Source of the DNA: an uncultured Cryomorphaceae bacterium
GTDB taxonomy: Bacteria > Bacteroidota > Bacteroidia > Flavobacteriales > Schleiferiaceae
Direction of reading: 5' to 3'
Length of the DNA: 64,000 nucleotides
Assembly (NCBI GenBank): GCA_913043005.1
Contig: CAJWKU010000002.1
Location: forward strand, 82,149 to 146,148
Shown here: positions 39,331 through 47,612 of the stretch, in pieces
Layout of the letters: the number at the start of each line of letters is the position of its first letter
How positions within the stretch are numbered: position 1 is the first letter of the stretch
Notes under the pieces: model-generated
What the model was told of the DNA's origin: nothing
Seen by the model: the letters and a program-made list of their open reading frames with translations, nothing else
Database searches by the model: none
Program-made: the position numbers and the translations under genes

Positions 39331-41877
39331 CTATCGAATACGGATATAAGTTCCGGCGGGAAGATCTTTTTCATATTCAGGATTCAAAGACTGTAAGTCT
39401 CGCACCTTAATGCCTAGCTCTTTGGCGACACTCCTAAAAGAATCTCCCGACTTAATCTGTCGGTGAGATGCGTCAAACTCCTTATAATCACCCTTTACAG
39501 TCACTTTTAAAATCATTCCAGAAAAAGGGCGAATACCCCTAAGGCCTCCATTAAGTCTCTTTAAATTTGTCAAAGTAATATCATTGGCACGGCAAATAGT
39601 TGTAAATGAAGGCCTTTCTCCAACCGTATATAATTTACCTATCAATAGTTCTTCATTTGACTTAGCTCGATCATTATCCACGGCCATATCAAGATCTACA
39701 GGCGGAACATAGTCATCTCTTATCACACGAAAATCTGTACGCCGGTTGATCTGATTCGCAATCTCTTGCTTGGAAGAAGACATCTTTTTAATATTTTGCT
39801 CCGTTAACCTTGTACCTACTGGAAAAATATCTGAACCAAGGCCTTTATATGATTTGGGCATTTCAAAAGGAGTCGACTCACCCATGCCAACTGGAACTAA
39901 GCGTTCCGAGGCCACACCTAATGAAATTAAATATTTTACCGATGTATCGGCTCTTCTTTGCGAGAGAATCATATTTTTATCATCAATATCACGATAATCA
40001 GTATGAGATCGCAACTCGATAACAATATTCGGATTTCTCTCTAAAGTTTTGAACACTGTATCTAATGCATTTGTGGCACTTTGATTTAAGTCCCACTTAG
40101 CCAGAGCAAAATAAACATCAGGAAGAACAATAGGAATTTCTATTGGGTCCATTTTTCCGTTCACTTCCGAGGTGTGCATATATACATTATCTGCTTCGAT
40201 AAAATCAAAACTTTCAAATTTCAAGCCTGAGGTATTTACCCCTGCTGTGTTGAACAAAAACTTCTTTTTCTCAAAAGAAAAAGAATATTGCACATCACGA
40301 TTAAGATCATCTGATTCAACAAAGAAAGAACCATCTTTCAATGTTTTAACCACTTTAAAGAATCCATCATTCCCTGAAACTTTGACGGAAGCGCCTCCAA
40401 TCGGAGAATTGTCTTTGCTGCTAGTTAGTTTTCCCGCAATACTGTACTTTAGGGGCACCTCATACAAGGTCCAAATATCGTCGCCACCAGCACCACCGGA
40501 ACGATTAGAGACAAAATAACCATCCTCTAGACCTCCAGGGCGCAAAACAATATTAAAATCATCTGCAGCACTATTAATTGGAGCCTTCAAATTTTCAGGA
40601 ACCCCGGTAGGTATACCATCCTCTCCAAGTTTCACTCGATAAAGGTCAAAACCTCCCATACCAGGAAGCCCGTTGGAAGCAAAGTACAAGTACCCATCAT
40701 CATGGACAAATGGGAAAAGTTCATCTCCAGGAGTGTTAACCATAGGCCCCAGATTAATTGGTTCACCCCAACCTCGCTTTCTCTTGTCAACTCGCACAAG
40801 CCACAAATCTTTACTCTCTTTTGTACTACCCTTTAAATCACCCGCAAAAAATAAAATTTTATCATCTTTCGATAAAGATGGATGACCCACACTACGAGAT
40901 GAATCAGCCGTGACTACCACAATCTGGGGTTCCTGCCAGGATAAACCAGCTTTTCTGGTAGTAAATATCGAACATCCTAATTGCTGTCGTTTAACTTCCA
41001 TACAGCGAGTGAAATACATAGTCCTGCGCCGCGAATCAAAAACTGGTGAACCCTCATGGTCTTCCGTATTAATCACTTCTGGTAGAAGCTCTGGTTTATT
41101 AAATTTTTGTAAACGTGCTGCTGCAGAATTTGACTTTGCTGCCCTTCCGCGACTCCTTTTAGTTCGAGAAGAACCATCAGAATTTAATCTTTCTGTGATG
41201 TAGATATCTGAAAACTTTTGACCTGTCCAACCATCATCCTTGCGACCTATTCCACCTTCTCTCATTGATGTAAATAATATTTCCTCAAACGTATTTGGAC
41301 GGCCACTAAATGCTATACCAAAATCATTGGAACGTGAATTTAATGAGATGAGATTACCAACCTGATAACGAGTCTTGACTTTTTGCCATAACACTGCATC
41401 TTCACAAGATTCGATACCAATTTGACCTCGTGTATCATTCGGGAAAACCTTCAATAAGTCATTGTAGGCCACTATGGCCTCTTCATACTCTCCTTGGTAT
41501 TTAAGCATTTCTGCAACACCTAGATAATTATCTACTATTGCCTGTTTTAATTTTATCGCCCTTTTATATTGAGCTTCAGCTGCTCGGTAATTAAAAGTAA
41601 ATTTGTAGCACTCAGCCAACCGATGTGCGATTTCCGCCTTCTCTTCTCGAGTCTTGACTTTGGAATAAGCTTTCTTAAAATGATCTATAGCTTCAGAATA
41701 TTCTTTCGCTAGATAAAAATCATCTGCATTCTTAACAGACCTGGGTCTTTTCACAACCTCTTCCTTCTCTTTAACATCAGGAATAGCAGTCATAGCAGCT
41801 TGTTGGGCGCCAATAGATCCGATGCATAAAATAGAAAAAATAAAGGATACGATGAGATGAGAAATAACCTTCTTCAT
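39331..41877 (-). CDS. OmpA-family envelope protein with TPR, PD40, CarboxypepD-like and tandem LysM domains
   Basis: An 848-residue exported protein (signal peptide 1-24). Domains in order are TPR repeats (51-165), a PD40/WD40-like beta-propeller (about 175-470, with SPVFDSRRRTMYFTR, GHPSLSKDDKILFFA and DELFPFVHDDGYLYFASNG, quoted in parts), and a carboxypeptidase regulatory-like domain (478-545). An OmpA peptidoglycan-binding domain follows (585-722; HTDYRD, LSQRRADTSVKYL, NRRTDFRV). Two LysM-like modules end the chain (746-793 and 805-848). The TPR-PD40-CRD-OmpA arrangement is that of PorE-type proteins linked to the type IX machinery and peptidoglycan. The LysM tail is an addition. The start is 99 bases after glnA. 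Confidence 0.82.
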   Translation of the reverse strand: MKKVISHLIVSFIFSILCIGSIGAQQAAMTAIPDVKEKEEVVKRPRSVKNADDFYLAKEYSEAIDHFKKAYSKVKTREEKAEIAHRLAECYKFTFNYRAAEAQYKRAIKLKQAIVDNYLGVAEMLKYQGEYEEAIVAYNDLLKVFPNDTRGQIGIESCEDAVLWQKVKTRYQVGNLISLNSRSNDFGIAFSGRPNTFEEILFTSMREGGIGRKDDGWTGQKFSDIYITERLNSDGSSRTKRSRGRAAKSNSAAARLQKFNKPELLPEVINTEDHEGSPVFDSRRRTMYFTRCMEVKRQQLGCSIFTTRKAGLSWQEPQIVVVTADSSRSVGHPSLSKDDKILFFAGDLKGSTKESKDLWLVRVDKRKRGWGEPINLGPMVNTPGDELFPFVHDDGYLYFASNGLPGMGGFDLYRVKLGEDGIPTGVPENLKAPINSAADDFNIVLRPGGLEDGYFVSNRSGGAGGDDIWTLYEVPLKYSIAGKLTSSKDNSPIGGASVKVSGNDGFFKVVKTLKDGSFFVESDDLNRDVQYSFSFEKKKFLFNTAGVNTSGLKFESFDFIEADNVYMHTSEVNGKMDPIEIPIVLPDVYFALAKWDLNQSATNALDTVFKTLERNPNIVIELRSHTDYRDIDDKNMILSQRRADTSVKYLISLGVASERLVPVGMGESTPFEMPKSYKGLGSDIFPVGTRLTEQNIKKMSSSKQEIANQINRRTDFRVIRDDYVPPVDLDMAVDNDRAKSNEELLIGKLYTVGERPSFTTICRANDITLTNLKRLNGGLRGIRPFSGMILKVTVKGDYKEFDASHRQIKSGDSFRSVAKELGIKVRDLQSLNPEYEKDLPAGTYIRIR

Positions 41878-41976
41878 GGATGCAGAAACAGTATGAATAT
41901 TTAATTTTTCTTAAAAGTAGCCAAAAATAACTGACTACGAATAAAACAACACTCATCTATTTAGTTGTTCTATTTT

Positions 41977-44166
41977 TTAACGCACATAGAGCATCTCACG
42001 ATATTTAGGTAGCGGCCACATTTCATTATCCACCATCAATTCTAGCTTATCCACAGAATACCTTATTTTCTCAAAAAATGGCTTTACAGAGTCACAGTAT
42101 GCAATAGATTTATCACGAGTAGATTCAATTTTATTAGCAACTTTTCTTGCTTCAGTCATTTGCGCAACACCGTTTAAAGCCAAACTTACTCTCTCTGAGA
42201 TTTCGACAATCATATCTATCTGTTCTTTAGAGACCCTAGCATAGACATCTTCATCGAGGACTTTTTTCAATCGATTTACATTTTCACTAAGGACAGATTG
42301 ATACCTGATTGCAGTAGGTACGATATGATTTTTCACAAGATCTCCAAGAGTTCTAGACTCGATTTGGATATTTTTAAAATACTCTTCCTGCAAAATATCA
42401 TAACGCGCCTCAATTTCTACCTTGGTTAAAACGCCTGTTTTCTCAAATAGTTTTACAGAGTTCTTTGTTAAGTAAAAATCCAAGGCTCGCGGAGCATCTG
42501 GAGTGTTTTTAAGCCCTCTTTTTGCGGCGATATCTTCCCATTCTTTCGAATACCCATCACCCTCAAATCGGATATCTTTTGAAGATTTAATGTACTCACG
42601 TAAAATATTGAAAATAGCATCTTCTTTTTTTAATCCTGTCTCTATAAGACTGTCAACTTCTTGTTTAAATTGAACTAATTGATCCGCTACAATCATATTC
42701 AGAATTGTCATTGGAACAGCACAATTAGCTGTAGAGCCAACAGCTCTTAATTCAAACTTGTTACCAGTAAATGCGAATGGCGAAGTTCTATTTCTATCTG
42801 TATTATCCAATAATATTTCAGGTATTTTACCCACAACATTCAATTTAAGGTCAGTCTTTTTCTCCGGAGAAAGTTTGCCATTCTCTAATTTTTCAAGCTC
42901 GTTTAGAACCTGTGAGAGTTGTGAACCTATAAATACAGATATGATAGCAGGAGGAGCTTCATTTGCTCCTAACCTATGATCATTACTAGCTGAAGCTATA
43001 GCCGCTCTGATTAGGTCAGCTTGATCGTTAACAGCTTTGATAGTAGCTATGAAAAATGTTAAAAATAACAGATTTCTTTTTGGTGTCTTTCCCGGCGCTA
43101 ATAAATTAACTCCAGTATTAGTGCTAAGAGACCAGTTGTTGTGCTTTCCGGAGCCATTGATAGCAGAAAAAGGCTTCTCATGCAAAAGCACTCTAAATAA
43201 ATGTCGACGGGCAACCTTCTCTAAAATATCCATGAATAATGAATTGTGATCAACAGCAATATTAGCTTCCTCAAAAACTGGAGCAAATTCGAATTGACCG
43301 GGAGCAACCTCATTATGTCTGGTTTTTACAGGAATACCCATTTTGTGACATTCAAATTCCACCTCACGCATATAATTCATTACACGTTCAGGTATACTAC
43401 CAAAGTAGTGATCATCTAGCTGCTGGCCCTTTGCTGGAGAATGGCCGATTAAAGTTCTTCCCGTCATGACTAAATCTGGACGACTCATGAAAAGGGACTC
43501 ATCAACTAAAAAATATTCTTGTTCCCAGCCGAGGGTGGCGTTAACCTTTGAGATATTTTTATCAAAATATTGCGCGACCGAGGTTGCCGCTAGATCAATA
43601 GATTGAAGAGCTCTGAGTAAAGGAACCTTATTATCTAATGCCTCACCAGTGTAGGCCACAAAAATAGTTGGAATGCAAAGTGTACTGCCAAAAATAAATG
43701 CTGGAGATGTCGGATCCCAAGCCGTATAACCGCGAGCCTCAAAAGTATTTCGAATACCTCCATTAGGAAATGAAGACGCATCAGGTTCCGCCTGAACCAA
43801 CATTCCACCACTAAATTTTTCGATAGCAAAACCATCTAAAGTAGGCTCAAAAAAACCATCATGTTTTTCTGCGGTAGATCCTGTTAAAGGTTGAAACCAA
43901 TGCGTATAATGCGTAGCTCCCAAAGATATGGACCATGCTTTCATAGCCGTTGCTACTTGGTCCGCAACTGGAAGACCAATTTTTTCACCCTTCTCGATTG
44001 CATTAGTTACTGAATCCAGTGCCTCTTTCGACATATATTCCCCCATCGCTTTTTTGTTAAAAACATGAGAACCATAATAGTCTGACGACTTTTGGTGTGG
44101 ATTTGAAAAATTTACCGGTTTGTGACTTGTAGCTTCAGATAATGATTGGAAACGATGTTGAGACAT
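41977..44166 (-). CDS. glnN: Glutamine synthetase type III
   Basis: A 729-residue GSIII, the same length as Bacteroides GlnN. It joins ammonia and glutamate using ATP and forms large hexameric rings. The start is the ATG at 44166 (MSQHRFQSL); a TTG six codons earlier lies within the promoter. Characteristic blocks are THWFQPLTGSTAEKHDGF, GWEQEYFLVDE, KTRHNEVAPGQFEFAPVFEE and NGSGKHNNWSLST. It stands alone with its own promoter. A weak 6-base-pair hairpin at 41945-41969 may help terminate the transcript. Confidence 0.95.
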   Translation of the reverse strand: MSQHRFQSLSEATSHKPVNFSNPHQKSSDYYGSHVFNKKAMGEYMSKEALDSVTNAIEKGEKIGLPVADQVATAMKAWSISLGATHYTHWFQPLTGSTAEKHDGFFEPTLDGFAIEKFSGGMLVQAEPDASSFPNGGIRNTFEARGYTAWDPTSPAFIFGSTLCIPTIFVAYTGEALDNKVPLLRALQSIDLAATSVAQYFDKNISKVNATLGWEQEYFLVDESLFMSRPDLVMTGRTLIGHSPAKGQQLDDHYFGSIPERVMNYMREVEFECHKMGIPVKTRHNEVAPGQFEFAPVFEEANIAVDHNSLFMDILEKVARRHLFRVLLHEKPFSAINGSGKHNNWSLSTNTGVNLLAPGKTPKRNLLFLTFFIATIKAVNDQADLIRAAIASASNDHRLGANEAPPAIISVFIGSQLSQVLNELEKLENGKLSPEKKTDLKLNVVGKIPEILLDNTDRNRTSPFAFTGNKFELRAVGSTANCAVPMTILNMIVADQLVQFKQEVDSLIETGLKKEDAIFNILREYIKSSKDIRFEGDGYSKEWEDIAAKRGLKNTPDAPRALDFYLTKNSVKLFEKTGVLTKVEIEARYDILQEEYFKNIQIESRTLGDLVKNHIVPTAIRYQSVLSENVNRLKKVLDEDVYARVSKEQIDMIVEISERVSLALNGVAQMTEARKVANKIESTRDKSIAYCDSVKPFFEKIRYSVDKLELMVDNEMWPLPKYREMLYVR

Positions 44167-44170
44167 TTTA

Positions 44171-44251
44171 TATATTTTTTCCAAATATACCCCCCTAAAA
44201 AAAGGTAAACAACTAAAAAAAAAGAATATTTTTCAACAATACCCCCTTAAA
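44171..44251. repeat. Imperfect direct repeat in the glnN-tatA gap
   Basis: The copies at 44171-44200 and 44226-44251 share TATTTTT, a CAAxAATA-like core, ACCCCC and TAAA. The first overlaps the -7 region of the GSIII promoter. A related block, TTTTTTTCAACAAAACACCC, lies upstream of gyrB (53357-53376). These could be regulator sites or duplicated promoter parts. Confidence 0.4.
44182..44212 (-). promoter_or_regulatory. Promoter of the GSIII gene
   Basis: On the minus strand TTG (44212-44210) and TATATTTG (44189-44182) are 20 bases apart, matching the Bacteroidota -33/-7 consensus. The ATG at 44166 is 15 bases beyond the -7 element, so the leader is about ten bases. Confidence 0.6.
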
Positions 44252-44273
44252 TCTATGCTAAATTGTTAAAAAG

Positions 44274-44525
44274 TTACTTGAGTCTTGAGACAGTATCTTC
44301 AATTGAATTCTTTATTTCTTTGACACTATCCTCTGCTTCTTTTAAAGTGGGGTTATCCATAGCTGCCTTAGAAATTTCAGATTTTAAATCATTTGAAGCA
44401 TTCCGCATAGATTTTATAACCTTTCCCCCCATGCGCGCAAGCCCTGGAAGTTTATCTGTACCAAAAAGCATCAGCACAGCAAACAGCAAGAATATAATTT
44501 CTGTAGTGCTTATAAAGAGTAACAT
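44274..44525 (-). CDS. tatA: Sec-independent translocase protein TatA/TatB type
   Basis: An 83-residue protein with one N-terminal transmembrane helix (about 4-20), the FGTDKLPGLAR hinge and an amphipathic helix. The tail is charged and coiled-coil-like (DNPTLKEAEDSVKEIKNSIED). It belongs to the pore-forming Tat component that exports folded proteins. TatA and TatB are hard to separate in Bacteroidota; the short tail favours TatA. tatC is not in the window. It follows secDF by 12 bases, so two inner-membrane export functions share one transcript. Confidence 0.88.
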   Translation of the reverse strand: MLLFISTTEIIFLLFAVLMLFGTDKLPGLARMGGKVIKSMRNASNDLKSEISKAAMDNPTLKEAEDSVKEIKNSIEDTVSRLK

Positions 44526-44537
44526 ACAATGATAAAG

Positions 44538-47500
44538 TTAAACTTTTTTCTTGCCCAACTTATCAGTAGTGTCATGAAGAACTGGAGAGGCAATGAAAAG
44601 CGACGAATAGGTACCAACTACAACTCCCAGAAGTATGGCAAAAATAAATCCTCTTAGCACCTCTCCTCCAAAGACAAATATTATAAGTAATACTATAATA
44701 GTAGTTGCAGAGGTATTAAAGGTTCTACTCAATGTGGAATTTAATGCATTATCAATTATTTCGTGCTTAGACTCACCTTTAGATTCAGCATTAAAGAACT
44801 CTCTTATCCTATCAAAAACAACAACTGTATCATTTAAGGAGTAACCGATTACTGTCAATATTGCTGCGATAAACGCTTGGTCTACCTCGAGAGAAAATGG
44901 AAGAATACCGTCAAGAATGGAATAAGCTCCTAAAACTATAATCGTGTCATGAACAGTTGCGGCTACTGCACCAAGTGAATACTGCCACTTACTAAACCTG
45001 AATAATAAATAAAGGAAAATGGTAAGTAATGAGAAAATAACAGCTATGAAAGCAGTGTTTTTAATATCGTCTGCAACTGTGGGCCCTACTTGCCTCGAAG
45101 CTACAAGGCCTATTGCCTCATCTGAGGCAGGATTCATGAAATCTTCTTTAGATATCTTTTCCGAATAAAAAGAACTAACACCCTCAAAAAGTTGACTCTG
45201 AAGAGACTCTTCTACATCAGAACCGTTTTCCGCAATTCTAAAATTAGTTGTTATGACTACTTGCTCAGGACTACCCAATGTTTTTACAGTAGGTGCGAAC
45301 GACCTGCCGTCAGTATCAACAAAAAGAAGCTCTAATGACTTGGCAACCTGGGCCACTTCAACAGCTTGGTCAAAACGCACTTGATAGCTTCTACCCCCTT
45401 CAAAATCGACACCTAAACTAAGCCCTCGAGTAAAAAGGGAAACAATACTAGCAATAAGCAAAAATGAAGAAAAAATGTATGCCGGCTTTCTCAATTTCAA
45501 GAAACCAAAGTTTGTATTAGTAAACCAATTCTGTGTAATTTTTGTAGCGAATGAAAGTTTATCTGATTTTTTAACCCTCCATTCAAAATATAATCTGGTT
45601 ATAAATAGCGCTGTGAAAAGAGAAGAAGCTATACCAATAATTAAAGTAGTAGCAAATCCTCTAATTGGGCCAGTGCCAAAAGCAAAAAGTATGATCGCAG
45701 TCAGCAGTGTTGTTACGTTCGCATCAATAATAGCTGCCCTTGAGCCCTTGTAACCATCAGCTATGGCATGTCGGACTGCCTTTCCTTTGGATAGTTCTTC
45801 TCTGATACGATCATTTATCAGGACATTGGCATCAACAGCCATTCCTATGGTTAGGACAATACCAGCCATTCCAGGAAGCGTCAAAACTGCATTAAACGCA
45901 TCTAGAATTCCAAAAATAAAGAACATATTTACCAATAAAGCTAAACTTGCCCCCACTCCAGCAGTGCTATAATAAAATATCATGTATACCAAAACAAGTA
46001 ATAAAGCAAAACCAAAAGAATTCATACTTGAACTAATTGCTTCTTTACCAAGACTAGGACCAACGACATCAGATTGAATAATCCTTGCAGGAACAGGAAG
46101 TTTACCTGCTTTTAGCACATTAGCCAAATCCGTAGCCTCTTCAAGAGAAAACCCACCTTCAATTTGAGTTCTACCACCAGAGATTTCCCCGTTAACACGA
46201 GGATAGCTGTAAACGACATTATCCAAAACAACAGCAACATGACCTTTCGGAGTTTTTGATCCTTCTTCCTTTGTTAGTCTTTGCCAAACTTGCGCTCCTT
46301 GGCCATCCATTGCCATTGTAACAACTGGATTATTCCCTTGGTCAAATTCTTGCCTAGCATCAACAATAACTCCTCCATCTAGCTCCGGTTCATTATTTCG
46401 GTTCCCTTGAAGAGCAATAAGTAATGCAACCTCGCTGCCATTCTCAGGACGAGTCCATGCAAAACGAGCATATCTTCTATCTCCAGGGATTAAGCCCTTA
46501 ACCTCAGGCCTTCTCATGTAATCGTTAATTGTAGCTGTATCTCGAGTTAGTGCATACCCAATAATAGGCCCTTCATTAGGTTGAAAATTTTGAGAATTTA
46601 CATTTAATTGAAAAATACTTAGTAACGGATTGAAGCTTGTAGCAACAGAATCTGAAATCTCATCTGTATTGTTTTCTTTGGAGGCTAATTCTGAATCTAC
46701 CTCACCTACCGAAGTTGGTAGTTCAAATTCATCCAATTCTTCATTAATTTGGTCATCCCGAGAAGAATTCGGATTATCAATAACAGATCGCAGTTTCTCA
46801 TTTGCATTTACTGCAAATTGCATCCAAATAGCGCCTTGATCAGCACGCCAAAATTCCAGGCGAGCTGTTGATTGAAGCAAACGTTGAACCCGAACCGGAT
46901 CTTTAACTCCAGGCAATTCAACTAAAATCCTTCCTGTACCATCTAGCCTTTGAATATTAGGTTGAACAACACCAAACTGATCAATTCTAGCCTTTAAGAC
47001 CGTGTAAACATTTGCAATTGCAGCCTCAACATCTTCTGACAAAGCAACTTTTATTTCATCATCACCAGCATTAAAACCAAGGCGATCCGTCATCTCTTTT
47101 GTCCCATATAATCCAGGATCATTTAATAATCTATCTCCTCTTTGAGCATCTAGGGCTTCAAAAAAGAGCTCTAGATAAGATGCCTGACTTTGGGTTTGGT
47201 CAATATCTGCTTGCTTTAAAACAGAAAGAAATAATTCATCTTCAGCGTCCCCAACTAAGCCTTTCAATACATCTCTAACACTGACTTCAAGAATAGCATT
47301 CATCCCCCCTCTTAGATCAAGACCAAGGTTCATCTGCTTGGATTTTACCTCCGCATAAGTAAAAGATGTAAACCCTAAGTCATAAACTGTTTGATTCGCC
47401 ATTGAGTCCAAAGCATATTTAACCTTTGAAGGATTCGCAAAATAGTCTTCTTCTATTTTGGACTCTACCCTACTAGCCATATAGCTAAACGATAACTCAT

Positions 47501-47558
47501 ATAAGGAAGCGAGAGCAAATACAATCGCAAATAGACGGATAACCCCTTTATTCTGCAT
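44538..47558 (-). CDS. secDF: Protein translocase subunit SecDF (fused)
   Basis: A 1006-residue fusion of SecD and SecF that uses the proton gradient to pull proteins through SecYEG. The SecD half has LGLDLRGGMNAILEV and a large periplasmic P1 domain. The SecF half has LSLGVDFEGGRSYQVRF. Twelve membrane spans are expected; the two halves show VLTIGMAVDANVLINDRIREE and AILTVIGYSLNDTVVVFDRIRE, which carry the conserved Asp/Arg of RND-type translocation. An acidic, low-complexity insert (about residues 265-310) is unusual. The -7-like TATATTTG at 47584-47591 (minus) is a possible promoter. Confidence 0.95.
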   Translation of the reverse strand: MQNKGVIRLFAIVFALASLYELSFSYMASRVESKIEEDYFANPSKVKYALDSMANQTVYDLGFTSFTYAEVKSKQMNLGLDLRGGMNAILEVSVRDVLKGLVGDAEDELFLSVLKQADIDQTQSQASYLELFFEALDAQRGDRLLNDPGLYGTKEMTDRLGFNAGDDEIKVALSEDVEAAIANVYTVLKARIDQFGVVQPNIQRLDGTGRILVELPGVKDPVRVQRLLQSTARLEFWRADQGAIWMQFAVNANEKLRSVIDNPNSSRDDQINEELDEFELPTSVGEVDSELASKENNTDEISDSVATSFNPLLSIFQLNVNSQNFQPNEGPIIGYALTRDTATINDYMRRPEVKGLIPGDRRYARFAWTRPENGSEVALLIALQGNRNNEPELDGGVIVDARQEFDQGNNPVVTMAMDGQGAQVWQRLTKEEGSKTPKGHVAVVLDNVVYSYPRVNGEISGGRTQIEGGFSLEEATDLANVLKAGKLPVPARIIQSDVVGPSLGKEAISSSMNSFGFALLLVLVYMIFYYSTAGVGASLALLVNMFFIFGILDAFNAVLTLPGMAGIVLTIGMAVDANVLINDRIREELSKGKAVRHAIADGYKGSRAAIIDANVTTLLTAIILFAFGTGPIRGFATTLIIGIASSLFTALFITRLYFEWRVKKSDKLSFATKITQNWFTNTNFGFLKLRKPAYIFSSFLLIASIVSLFTRGLSLGVDFEGGRSYQVRFDQAVEVAQVAKSLELLFVDTDGRSFAPTVKTLGSPEQVVITTNFRIAENGSDVEESLQSQLFEGVSSFYSEKISKEDFMNPASDEAIGLVASRQVGPTVADDIKNTAFIAVIFSLLTIFLYLLFRFSKWQYSLGAVAATVHDTIIVLGAYSILDGILPFSLEVDQAFIAAILTVIGYSLNDTVVVFDRIREFFNAESKGESKHEIIDNALNSTLSRTFNTSATTIIVLLIIFVFGGEVLRGFIFAILLGVVVGTYSSLFIASPVLHDTTDKLGKKKV

Positions 47559-47583
47559 GATAATTCAATTTGGAAATAGTGGG

Positions 47584-47591
47584 CAAATATA
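47584..47591 (-). promoter_or_regulatory. Possible -7 element for secDF-tatA
   Basis: TATATTTG on the minus strand, 25 bases before the secDF ATG, matches TAnnTTTG. No -33 TTG lies at the right distance, so this is tentative. Confidence 0.35.
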
Positions 47592-47612
47592 GTCGTTCTT
47601 TATCTTTACACT

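Noticed and set aside
41945..41969. Terminator after the GSIII gene
   Set aside because: Only 6 base pairs with a 13-base loop and no proper U-tract, so not listed as a feature.
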